A stretch of 64,000 nucleotides of DNA from Aradus depressus. Taxonomy: Eukaryota; Arthropoda; Insecta; Hemiptera; Aradidae. The stretch spans positions 29,886,066 to 29,950,065 of the forward strand of contig OY759215.1 in the NCBI GenBank assembly GCA_963662175.1, read 5' to 3'. The position numbers and the translations under genes are program-made. Numbering within the stretch: position 1 is the stretch's first letter; the number at the start of each line of letters is the position of its first letter. The notes under the pieces are model-generated. The model was not told the origin of the DNA. It did no database searches and was given only the letters and a program-made list of their open reading frames with translations. Below, one piece after another: positions 13,588 to 22,575 of this stretch.

Positions 13588-13590
<3 letters not shown>
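5570..13590. repeat. SINE-derived satellite with higher-order repeat units
   Basis: A conserved marker (ATATTCCACATTTCTTCC and variants) recurs with spacings of 1,233, 1,233, 770, 770, 770, 1,233 and 1,233 bp. The two unit sizes differ by 463 bp: 770 is 463 plus 307, and 1,233 is two times 463 plus 307. The 463-bp segment aligns with the body of the dispersed SINE (GAGCTCAGGATCG, then GAGCACGTCGTCCTTCGGAT, then ATGTCAGGTGCACGATAATGAG). The 307-bp segment also holds about 190 bp not found in the SINE. Shared variants 2,310 bp apart show a larger duplicated block. The many 66- to 77-residue minus-strand frames are repeat artefacts. Confidence 0.93.
13580..13590. repeat. Target-site duplication, left copy
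   Basis: AAAAGGAGTCT, repeated exactly at 20,007-20,017 on the other side of the LINE. In uninterrupted satellite units the same word is present once and runs straight on into TAAAGCCCAC. This defines the insertion point. Confidence 0.93.
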
Positions 13591-13625
<35 letters not shown>

Positions 13626-14004
13626 CTCTCAGTTATGGCCTTATGCTGAGGCATATCGGCCAGCTACCATGATGATCATTTTGGAAAATTTTTTACAGGT
13701 ACCTTGGTTTAAGGACAAAGCAATTAAAGAAGAACAATCATAAGAAAAAACTTAAATTTATAGCAATAATTTTGTAAAGAAGCAAGATACGGACGCGCAA
13801 TGCCCCTGAAGAGGAATGGGGCCACCACACAACACAGTCATGAAGGCGAGCAGGAAGCCAGAAGGCGAGCAGGACGCCAGAAGACAACACAGCAGAGGAG
13901 CGGAGGCACCGAACCGGCCGCGACCCACCAGGGTCCCAAACCCGTCGAGCACACAACCCCGAAATACAAAACCATCACTTTCCAACTTGGGTAACATAAC
14001 TCCA

Positions 14005-14160
14005 TTCAGGTTTTGAGGGAACTTAATCCCGCGCCAGTGACCATCACTCATACACTGATTCAAGTTTTGAGGGAACTTAATCCCGCGCCAGTGACCATCT
14101 CTCATACACTGATTCAGGTTTTGAGGGAACTTAATCCCGCGCCAGTGACCATCACTCATA
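14005..14160. repeat. 54-bp tandem triplication in the LINE 3' untranslated region
   Basis: Three units of 54 bp (landmark TTTTGAGGGAACTTAATCCC at 14,011, 14,065 and 14,119) differ by only a few bases. The region is after the ORF2 stop, in the element's 3' untranslated region. Because 54 is a multiple of three, an accidental long minus-strand frame runs through it. Confidence 0.93.
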
Positions 14161-14338
14161 CCGTTGTTACCAATACAGTACACCGTTCTCCATGTGTGCC
14201 CGACCGACTCGAAACCCCGAGAAGCCCCAGCCGATGCCGGCACCCCAACCCACCCACCGCGCAGCCAACCGGCGCACGGTAGACCGAAGGGCGGCAAAAA
14301 CATATAAATAGCTAGTGACATATGAATATATACGAAGT

Positions 14339-17300
14339 TCAGACCCTGCGGCCAGCATAATTTAAAAAAACTAACAGCGCCTCTCTGACAAGAGGGCTGT
14401 TGCAAGCAGATAAAATAGCCAGGTATGTTCGAGGAGCTGCAACTGTTCTCTCTAGGTTCTCCATAAGGAGATCTCTTTCTGCACTGTAATGTGGACACTG
14501 CATCACTATATGCTCCAGATCCTCGTAGCCCCCGCAGTGGCGGCAGCTAGAACTCTCACTCAGACCAATCCTATTCAGGTAGGCATTGCACAGTCCGTGG
14601 TTGCTTCTTAAACGGCATATGGTCTTACACTCAAATTTAGATGTTGCTTTGTCTCTAAACCACGGTCTGGTTCCTACATGGGGTTGAATCGACTTAAAGA
14701 AATTGCCTTTGCGAGAGGCCTGGTACCTGTCCTGCCACATTGTCAGAACGGAGGTCAGGATACCCTCCTTCAGATCGCTAGCCGGGATGTTGCCTATAGG
14801 CTCCCCCCTCTCCACCGCCAGTTTTGCCAATCCGTCCACCCTCTCGTTCCCTTTAATTCCCGCGTGAGCTTTCACCCACATTAACACAACTTTTTTCTTT
14901 TGGCCAATAACCACGGCATAGTTTTCTAGTATGTCGGCTATTATGTTATCATAGATAGATAACTTGTTTGTGCAACAGGAATTTAACTTAGTTAGGGCAC
15001 TCAATGAATCTGTAACTAAAAGAAAGTGTTCACTATCGAGTAGGGAGACATACTTCAAAGCTTCATTTATTGCTACTAATTCAGCAGTGTAACTAGAAGC
15101 AAATTTCGGAAGTTTGAAACTCCGACTGAAATTTTTGTCGTCATCAAGAAAGGCGCAACCTGTACCATTCGTCGTTTTTGATCCGTCTGTAAATATTGGT
15201 ACATATGACGACCACCATTTCCTTTTGATCCCTTGGAACACCGCATTAACCATGGAAGGAGGGACACCAGAGAGATCCGGTAAGTATGTTATATTAATGT
15301 GATGAAGAAGATTACGAAAATTAATATTGAAATTTGGTAGAATGTGAGAACTGTATACGAAAGGGGCAAACTTAGCGTATTCCGGGAAACTATCAAGCAA
15401 AAGAGGATAATAATTCTTTCTAACCCAGTAAGATGAGGTGAGGTTAAGTACAGTTAGTTGCCGAACTTTGCTATAGACAGGACTATCGGAGGCCAGTAAC
15501 TTGCAGAGGTACCTGCCAGCCAACATTCTCCTTCTAAGGTCTAGCGGCATCTCCCCCGCCTCACACAGTACCACATCTACAGGTGTGCTGTTCAGGAAGC
15601 CCAGTGCCAGACGCAGACATTTGTTGTGAAGGACATCCAGCCCATGTAGACTGGTCTTGGCCGCTTCACCATAGAACACTGAGCCGTAGTCCACAACTGC
15701 CCTAATTACGTTTCTATAAAATAGTAATGCAATATTAGGATCTGCCCCCCAATTTCTGTTTGTTATTAGTCTAAGGATATTAATATATTTTTCTACTTTC
15801 TGGATTATGGAGGAGATATGGCTGTTCCAGTTTAACTTCCGGTCTAGAACCAAGCCTAAGAATTTAACCTTGGCCACGCAAGGGAAGACCAATCCCCCTA
15901 AAGCTAAATTCTCCCCGAGTGGGAACCTATGTTGTCGCGAGAAAGGACAAACGGCAGATTTTGACTGAGAGATGCTGAGACCATTGTCGACCAGCCACGG
16001 GAGCAGCGATGTTACGGCCTGGTTCAAGCCTGCCTTGCAAGAATCCACGGTCTTGTGTTGGGTATACAGGCAGATATCATCTGCATACTGCAATATATTT
16101 ATGTTGCGAGGAATACATCGACACAAATCCAAGGAGTAGATAACGAATAGAAGGGGAGAGAGAATTCCCCCCTGCGCCAAACCCAGATTTGTAACCCTGG
16201 AACTATGCAGTGAGCTGTTTATCCATAGATGAAGGCGTCTATTCGAGAGTAAGTTAATGATCCTGTGAGTAAAACTGGCTGGCAAGTCCAAATTTAGCAT
16301 CTTGTTCGCTAGAACAGGAAGTTGAACAGAGTCATAGGCCCCTGTGAGATCCAGGAACAGTCCCAATGTCTGATGACGATTAGTAAACCCAGTGTGGATA
16401 TCTAAGGTGAGGGATGCTAAACTGTCATAAGTGGACCTGCCCTTCCGAAACCCGAACTGGTAAGATGGGATCTTGTCCTGCGACTCCAGCCACCACTCAA
16501 GCCTGTTCTTCACCATTCTTTCGAAGGTCTTCAACATGCAAGATGACAGGGCTATCGGTCTGTATGAAGCTCCATCACTGTGCGATCTACCCGGTTTTAG
16601 CAATGGGATAACCAAATAATCCTTCCAATCCTCCGGGAAGACCCCAGAAAGCCAGATCTCATTAAATGCCTTCAACAGGTGGAGTTTGGTTGTGACCAGC
16701 AAATTCCTGATCATGTCATAATGGATCCCGTCCATCCCTGGAGCCGTATTCTTACTGTTGGATTTGATCGCCATGTTCAGTTCGGCCAGTTCGAACCTGT
16801 CTGTTAGGAAGTGTCTCTCTGATATCCTGTCCATTGCTCCCACCCATGCCGGAACGAAGGGAGGGGCCAAACGTTCCATGAAGTCCACACACCACTCTCC
16901 CGTCTCTAAAGGGGGCTTATTACTTTTCTTCCTGTTTGATAGTTTTTTTATTTTGTCCCAAATTTCTTTTACAGGCGTACATCTGTTCAAACTACCACAA
17001 AATTCGCGCCAACTATTAATTTTACTTTCTTTTACCGCCTTCTTAAATTCCGCATCCGCTCGTTTATATTTCATGAGATTCCCCAAATCCGAATTCTTTT
17101 TATAATTATTGAAGTTGGCTTTCCTTTTGTTTAACAAATCGCTGAGGTTTTCATTCCACCAGGGACGATTAAATTTGGGATTTATATATTTTCTAAATTT
17201 CGGGATTGCTTCTGCAGCTGCTTCATTTATAACGTTAATGCAATGGTCATACCCTTCATTTAGATTACTGTCTGAACTCCTGAATTTATCATTCATGGAA

Positions 17301-18046
17301 TAACTAAATTTTTCCCAATCAGCTTTTCTAATGTTCCACCTTCGAAAGGGTGTGACGAGGATTTTGTTAATAGAAATATTATTTAAAGTGATTACAATGG
17401 GGAGGTGGTTAGAGCCGTGAGGGTCAGACAATGTCTCCCAATCCACTTTACTGGCCAAACCTGAAGAACAAAAAGTGACATCCACCGCCGAGTTGCATTT
17501 CTGGGCAACGTTATTAACATAAGTAGGGCTGCCATCATTAACAACTATCATATTGCTGTTTTCAACAGCCGCTAAAAGATTTTTGCCCTTCTTGTCACAT
17601 CTATCGCAACCCCAAGAATAGTGGTGAGAATTGAAATCACCTCCAACCAAGGTAGGTTTTGGAATGCCTCGCAACAACCGGTCCCAGTCTGCCTCTGCCA
17701 CTTGGTTGTTGGGCTCATTGTAAATAGAGATGATACTGATGGCAGAATTGGAGACTAACCTAATCTCCGCTCCTACCATCAGCACATTCCTTACCTTGTA
17801 AAAATTGGTGATCTGGGTGTAGGGGATGCTACTCCTAATGAGGAGCGCTACCCCGGACCTGGCGTCTGCCCTGTCCTCTCTCAGCACATTGTACCCCGGG
17901 AACCCGACATACACTCCTGGCCTGAACCACGTCTCAGACACAAGGGCCACGTCGATACCGTGCTTGTGCAACATCCACTCCAAACTGGCTTTGTTGGCTA
18001 CAGCAGAACGAGCGTTCCATTGAAGGAGCTTAAGAGTTCTGTCCAT
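14339..18046 (-). CDS. LINE ORF2: endonuclease, reverse transcriptase, RNase H
   Basis: A 1,235-residue polyprotein that nicks target DNA, reverse-transcribes the element RNA at the nick and removes the RNA strand. The endonuclease spans about 1-225, with N11 (QWNARS), E38 (SETW) and D137/N139 (GGDFNS). The usual SDH triad near the end reads S212-N213-H214. Reverse transcriptase spans about 430-720, with D566 in FLDLTGAYD and the catalytic YADD at 654-657. RNase H spans about 945-1,080 with D954, E989, D1013 and D1071 all present. A C-terminal CCHC finger follows (C1168, C1171, H1179, C1184). The length is normal for the family and there are no internal stops. The start is the first ATG, only nine residues before the endonuclease motif. 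The Asp-to-Asn change at 213 is the one possible defect. Confidence 0.96.
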   Translation of the reverse strand: MDRTLKLLQWNARSAVANKASLEWMLHKHGIDVALVSETWFRPGVYVGFPGYNVLREDRADARSGVALLIRSSIPYTQITNFYKVRNVLMVGAEIRLVSNSAISIISIYNEPNNQVAEADWDRLLRGIPKPTLVGGDFNSHHYSWGCDRCDKKGKNLLAAVENSNMIVVNDGSPTYVNNVAQKCNSAVDVTFCSSGLASKVDWETLSDPHGSNHLPIVITLNNISINKILVTPFRRWNIRKADWEKFSYSMNDKFRSSDSNLNEGYDHCINVINEAAAEAIPKFRKYINPKFNRPWWNENLSDLLNKRKANFNNYKKNSDLGNLMKYKRADAEFKKAVKESKINSWREFCGSLNRCTPVKEIWDKIKKLSNRKKSNKPPLETGEWCVDFMERLAPPFVPAWVGAMDRISERHFLTDRFELAELNMAIKSNSKNTAPGMDGIHYDMIRNLLVTTKLHLLKAFNEIWLSGVFPEDWKDYLVIPLLKPGRSHSDGASYRPIALSSCMLKTFERMVKNRLEWWLESQDKIPSYQFGFRKGRSTYDSLASLTLDIHTGFTNRHQTLGLFLDLTGAYDSVQLPVLANKMLNLDLPASFTHRIINLLSNRRLHLWINSSLHSSRVTNLGLAQGGILSPLLFVIYSLDLCRCIPRNINILQYADDICLYTQHKTVDSCKAGLNQAVTSLLPWLVDNGLSISQSKSAVCPFSRQHRFPLGENLALGGLVFPCVAKVKFLGLVLDRKLNWNSHISSIIQKVEKYINILRLITNRNWGADPNIALLFYRNVIRAVVDYGSVFYGEAAKTSLHGLDVLHNKCLRLALGFLNSTPVDVVLCEAGEMPLDLRRRMLAGRYLCKLLASDSPVYSKVRQLTVLNLTSSYWVRKNYYPLLLDSFPEYAKFAPFVYSSHILPNFNINFRNLLHHINITYLPDLSGVPPSMVNAVFQGIKRKWWSSYVPIFTDGSKTTNGTGCAFLDDDKNFSRSFKLPKFASSYTAELVAINEALKYVSLLDSEHFLLVTDSLSALTKLNSCCTNKLSIYDNIIADILENYAVVIGQKKKVVLMWVKAHAGIKGNERVDGLAKLAVERGEPIGNIPASDLKEGILTSVLTMWQDRYQASRKGNFFKSIQPHVGTRPWFRDKATSKFECKTICRLRSNHGLCNAYLNRIGLSESSSCRHCGGYEDLEHIVMQCPHYSAERDLLMENLERTVAAPRTYLAILSACNSPLVREALLVFLNYAGRRV

Positions 18047-18321
18047 AATAAATATTTAATTTTTTATTAAATCGCCCAACTGGACTGAGAAGAGAACAGA
18101 CTAAATATGGAAGTATGCAAAGAATGGGAATTCTATTAAATAGTATGTAAATGGATTTGTATGTAAGTACACCCAAAAAGGCGCACGTAAACACGAGAAC
18201 CAGAGGGAATTCACAACTAAAACCATAAACGCAGGAAATTGAATTATTATTTACAAATAAGAAAAGAGGCTTCAGTGAATTGAGCATTCCTTGAAACGAT
18301 TTTGGAAATGAACTCATTAAA

Positions 18322-19740
18322 TTAATTGGATACGGACCTATCATCATTTACTTTAAATTTTTCCACATTTTCTGAACCGTCGCTTACCAAATTGTGCAGG
18401 GTCATTGCCAGCAACTCAACGATCTGGTCCTTGGACAGTGAGGAGTTCTGGATCTTACTAATTAGGTTAGACAGAGATTCCACGAACCTCTCCATGAAGG
18501 AGGCCGCCTGAGGGTTGGACTCGATCGGCTGGAGAGGTAAGGAAGGGGTCGAAAGGACAGGCCACTGCGAGCCTTTAGGTGCAGCGTAAGGGGAAAATCG
18601 TCTCACTTTAATTTTAGTTTTTTTGCTAAGCATATTAACAATATTATTTTTGTTTTCGGGGGAACTATTTGAATTACTGTCCAAGACAGGAAATTCCGAC
18701 ATATTTTCTAATAGGTTAAATTTATTTTTAGTAACGGTCGAATAGAGGGTTGTGGAAATAACAGACTGTTTTTTCTTTTCGAGGTTTGCGACATAGACGG
18801 GACACTCCCGATAGGTGGCCTTATGGGGACCTTTGCAATGGACACAGACGGGGAGGGTGAAGGTACATTCGGAGGAGGCATGCTTGTCCCCACAGATCTC
18901 GCATCGCACAGAGCCTCGGCACTGCGCCTTGACATGACCAAAGTTCAGACATGAGTAACACTGAAGAAGGGGGGGCACGTAGGGGGCCACCGGACACCTA
19001 GCTCCGTAGATATAAACGTATTCTGGCAGTCTTTGGCTGTCGAATGTTAGAACGCATGTACCTAGTTTAATGCGCTGAGACGGATCCTCTTTCTTGCCTC
19101 TTGTCATTCGTTTAATTTCCACTATTTTTGATGGGGATTTCACAACCTGCAAAATTTCATCATCATCCAAGGAAGTGTCCACCCCGCGAATGACACCCCT
19201 CTTATTAATTAAATGGCGCGGAATGAACGCATATGCATGTTTTTCCTTCAAAAATTCCCACGTTATAAAACTATTAGCGGCCACAGATGAACTGAAGGTT
19301 ACACGGAACCTATTTTTCCCTGCCACCGCTATATTTGAGATGTCTTTCACATATTTAAAGTTATTGGAGAACATCCACTTTCCAAAACCCATCGGGTGAA
19401 TGGAACCTAGAGTTCCCTGCAAACCTTCCACATAAACACAGAAAGGACCAACATCAGTGTCCTTAAACTTACCTGATTGTAATTTAGATATTTTATTGGC
19501 AACCTGTAATTGGTCCGCTGCGCTGCTGGAAGACTCGACCACTCGCTGGCTCACGAGAACCTTGGCCGAGCCCCTGTGGATATCCTCTGCGGCCTGCCTC
19601 TTGCCCCCCGCCTTGGGAGCTACCGGGCCCGGGCTCAAGTCCATCCCTGCTCCTCCTGCTGCCTCCTGCTCCATTAATGGACCATCGTCCACTTCACCAC
19701 TACTCCCCGGGGGCTCCTCACCCCCGCTTGAAGCGTTCAT
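18322..19740 (-). CDS. LINE ORF1: gag-like RNA-binding protein
   Basis: A 472-residue protein expected to coat the element RNA and act as a chaperone in the ribonucleoprotein. The N-terminal ~90 residues are acidic and low in complexity. A globular stretch at about 95-245 may be an RRM-like fold. It is followed by three zinc knuckles: C261-C264-H269-C274, C280-C283-H287-C292, and C299-C302-H306-C313 with slightly longer spacing. This three-knuckle layout is typical of ORF1 in the I, R1 and jockey superfamilies. The frame is intact from the first ATG to the stop. Its stop codon lies 275 bp upstream of the ORF2 start, a gap bridged by a third small open frame (18,030-18,347). Confidence 0.93.
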   Translation of the reverse strand: MNASSGGEEPPGSSGEVDDGPLMEQEAAGGAGMDLSPGPVAPKAGGKRQAAEDIHRGSAKVLVSQRVVESSSSAADQLQVANKISKLQSGKFKDTDVGPFCVYVEGLQGTLGSIHPMGFGKWMFSNNFKYVKDISNIAVAGKNRFRVTFSSSVAANSFITWEFLKEKHAYAFIPRHLINKRGVIRGVDTSLDDDEILQVVKSPSKIVEIKRMTRGKKEDPSQRIKLGTCVLTFDSQRLPEYVYIYGARCPVAPYVPPLLQCYSCLNFGHVKAQCRGSVRCEICGDKHASSECTFTLPVCVHCKGPHKATYRECPVYVANLEKKKQSVISTTLYSTVTKNKFNLLENMSEFPVLDSNSNSSPENKNNIVNMLSKKTKIKVRRFSPYAAPKGSQWPVLSTPSLPLQPIESNPQAASFMERFVESLSNLISKIQNSSLSKDQIVELLAMTLHNLVSDGSENVEKFKVNDDRSVSN

Positions 19741-19910
19741 CCCTAACTCACTAAATAATACTTACGAAAAAGTTGAAGATTTAAAGGAAATTAATGATAA
19801 GAATAAATGATTTTAAAGGAATGAAGATATAAGAACACAAACTAACGAAACAACCAACTGAACTCCAAATTTAAATTGAACTAGTAAATATTTGAAAATT
19901 ATTTAGAATG

Positions 19911-19944
<34 letters not shown>

Positions 19945-20006
19945 TTTTGTTTTGTTTTTTCTAACCTTAACACAACTGTACTCGTTGAAAGTTAGACACC
20001 ATATGG

Positions 20007-20017
20007 AAAAGGAGTCT
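20007..20017. repeat. Target-site duplication, right copy
   Basis: AAAAGGAGTCT, identical to 13,580-13,590. The satellite sequence resumes here exactly where it was interrupted. Confidence 0.93.
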
Positions 20018-21540
20018 TAAAGCCCACTTATATTCCACATTTCTTCCTTGATAATTTTAGTTGGAACTAAACGGTAACTTATTTTATCATACATATGGAG
20101 TCTATCGAGCTCAGGATCGCCACTTAGAAATCTAGCCAAGGCACTTAGGTCAGATGTTTTAATCGAGAAGATAAAAATAAATTTGAGCACGTCGTCCTTC
20201 GGATTGGACTTTAGGCTATGATCGAGGGCCTTTTTGTATTTCAGGTGCACGATAATGAGTCTTATGTTATGTAACTAAACCTAGGTAGCTGAAATTTCAC
20301 TTAGGTTCGAAAAACGTTGAGCACGTCGTCCTTCGGATGGGATTTTCCCGATATATCTGAATCTGTCTATCAGTTTTAACAAATATTAAATCTATAAACT
20401 GTTAAAAAGCAGGAAATTTGAAGAATGGGATTTAGCCCGACTTTTTTCGAAAAACATTTTTATTTTGATTTTTGTGTAGGATTCAGATATCCCGGTTGTT
20501 CATCAGTTTTAACAAAGATTAAATCTAAAAACCGTTTAAAAGCTAGAAATTTGAAGAATGGAGTCAACCGAGCTCAGGATCGCCATTTAGAAATCTAGCC
20601 AAGTCACTTAGGTCAGATGTTTTGATCGGGAAGATAAAAATAAATTTGAGCACGTCGTCCTTCGGATTGGACTTTAGGCTATGATCGAGGGCCTTTTTGT
20701 ATGTCAGGTGCACGATAATGAGTCGTATGTTATGTAACTAAACCTAGGTAGCTGAAATTTCATTTAGGTTCGAAAAACGTTGAGCACGTCGTCCTTCGGA
20801 TGGGACTTTCCCGATACATCTGAATCTATTTTTGGTTGACCATCTTCGTTTCTGGATGCTGCGTATCTACCAACATAGCTGGTATTAATTTGTTTTTCAG
20901 AAAATATGTCAAAAGGAGTCTTAAAGCCCACTTATATTCCACATTTCTTCCTTGATAATTTTAGTTGGAACTAAACGGTAACTTATTTTATCATACATAT
21001 GGAGTCTATCGAGCTCAGGATCGCCACTTAGAAATCTAGCCAAGGCACTTAGGTCAGATGTTTTAATCGAGAAGATAAAAATAAATTTGAGCACGTCGTC
21101 CTTCGGATTGGACTTTAGGCTATGATCGAGGGCCTTTTTGTATTTCAGGTGCACGATAATGAGTCGTATGTTATGTAACTAAACCTAGGTAGCTGAAATT
21201 TCACTTAGGTTCGAAAAACGTTGAGCACGTCGTCCTTCGGATGGGACTTTCCCGATATATCTGAATCTGTCTATCAGTTTTAACAAATATTAAATCTATA
21301 AACTGTTAAAAAGCAGGAAATTTGAAGAATGGGATTTAAACGGTAACTTATTTTATCATATATATGGAGTCTATCAAGCTCAGGATCGCCACTTAGAAAT
21401 CTAGCCAAGGCACTTAGGTCAGATGTTTTAATCGAGAAGATAAAAATAAATTCGAGCACGTCGTTGTTCGGATGGGACTTTCCCGATACATCTGAATCTT
21501 TATTTGGTTGACCATCTTCGTTTCTGGTTGCTGCCTAAGA
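20018..21540. repeat. SINE-derived satellite, right part
   Basis: Continuation of the same array. With the LINE removed, the spacing across the insertion point is 770 bp, so the insertion caused no loss. The next spacing is 904 bp, which equals 1,233 minus 329. The junction near 20,810 joins two CGTCGTCCTTCGGAT copies, as expected for unequal exchange. The last unit is rearranged (21,337-21,540): GGGATTT joins AAACGGTAACTT. Confidence 0.9.
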
Positions 21541-21780
21541 ACGCCGGACACCTTAGATAGTATGCGCCTTGCAACTCCGTGCAACCAGGTATTAATAAGT
21601 TCTTAACGCTGGGCAACACAGACGGTATGTATGTAGTTAGGAATGCTGGGCACCGCAGCTAGCATGTGCCTTGCAACAGCGGATGCCCTAGGTATTTTCT
21701 GCTTAACAACGCTGGTGATAGCTATTATTTACCGTGCAACGGTGGACCTCCTAGGTAATACATGCTTAGGAAACCCACCG
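21540..21780. repeat. Degenerate short tandem repeats at the edge of the array
   Basis: Phrases such as AACGCTGGGCA, TGCCTTGCAAC and CCTAGGTA recur three or four times with changes. They mark the boundary between the satellite and the RTE-like module, and may be the upstream part of that module. Confidence 0.5.
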
Positions 21781-21829
21781 TATTAAAATTAGGGCTATAT
21801 TCCATCTTTAAGAAAGCTCCATGTGAGTT

Positions 21830-22575
21830 TCATTCAGCATTAATGCACCCCCGCCCCTCCCGTCCAAAAGGGTCACAGCCAATTTTTAAATATTGCTTTT
21901 GAAACTACTATTTATATGCTTGCCCCCCCATACCCCCCCCCCCCCCCCCCCCGTTGACAATTTTGAGACGTCACATATCCTTTTTTTGTTTTTGTCTTTT
22001 AAGAATACTTCACGTGAAATTCCATGATATTCCGATCATCCGTTAAAGACCTATCACTATCTTTATATGTAGGCCTACCCCCACAACTCCCCTCCCGTTC
22101 AAAATTTTGAGATGTCACGTAGCGTATTTTTCAATTTGGCCTTTAAGAATACTACATGTGAAATTCCATGAATATCCGATCATCCGTTAAAGACCTATCA
22201 CTATCTTTATATGTAGGCCTACCCCCACAACTCCCCTCCCGTTCAACATTTTGAGATATCACGTAGCGTATTTTTCAATTTGGCCTTTAAGAATACTACA
22301 TGTCAAATTCCATGACAATCCGATCATCCGTTAATGACTTAGCACTACCTTTATATTTAGGCCCCCCTTACAACCCCCCCCTACCGTTCAAAATTTATGG
22401 ACGCCACATAGCCTATTTTTTAACTTGGCTTTTAAGAATACTACATGTGAAATTTCATGATAATCCGTCCAACTTCAACGAATATTTGAAAAAAAAAATT
22501 AGCCGAATTGGTCCAGCCGTTCTCGAGTTTTGCGCTTAGCAAAATTAGGCAGTCATTTTTATTATATAGATATGT
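21830..22575 (+). mobile_element. RTE-like module, right copy, with 144-bp minisatellite
   Basis: Contains about three units of the same 144-bp repeat as 1,180-1,845 (GATCATCCGTTAA near 22,032, 22,178 and 22,322). It then has the A-run plus GCCGAATTGGTCCAGCCGTT end, here followed by ATTATATAGATATG, which looks like a short ATAGAT-type tail. It has the same orientation as the left copy, so the satellite lies between two direct copies. No coding domain remains. From 22,580 to 23,280 the DNA is AT-rich with nothing recognisable. Confidence 0.6.

Larger units (their letters stand above)
13591..20006 (-). mobile_element. Full-length non-LTR retrotransposon (I-like, with RNase H)
   Basis: A complete two-ORF LINE on the minus strand. 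The 5' untranslated region is 20,006-19,741, ORF1 (gag-like) 19,740-18,322, ORF2 (endonuclease, reverse transcriptase, RNase H) 18,046-14,339, the 3' untranslated region 14,338-13,626, and the A tail is the pure 35-base T run at 13,591-13,625. An 11-bp target-site duplication flanks it. Apurinic-type endonuclease plus RNase H plus a zinc-knuckle ORF1 places it in the I superfamily (I, Nimb, Loa, R1 and relatives); I cannot decide the clade. Both ORFs are open, the tail is pure and the duplication perfect, so I infer a recent insertion that may be competent to move. The 5' untranslated region contains an odd block, 30 A followed by 8 T on the plus strand (19,911-19,948). Confidence 0.95.

Noticed and set aside
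5570..13590. Tandem repeats with regular spacing as a CRISPR array
   Set aside because: Units are 463-1,233 bp, no 23-50-bp direct repeats with unique spacers exist, and the genome is eukaryotic.
13758..14498. A 246-residue minus-strand frame overlapping the end of LINE ORF2
   Set aside because: It runs through the 54-bp repeats only because 54 is a multiple of three, overlaps the true ORF2 in another frame and has no domain.
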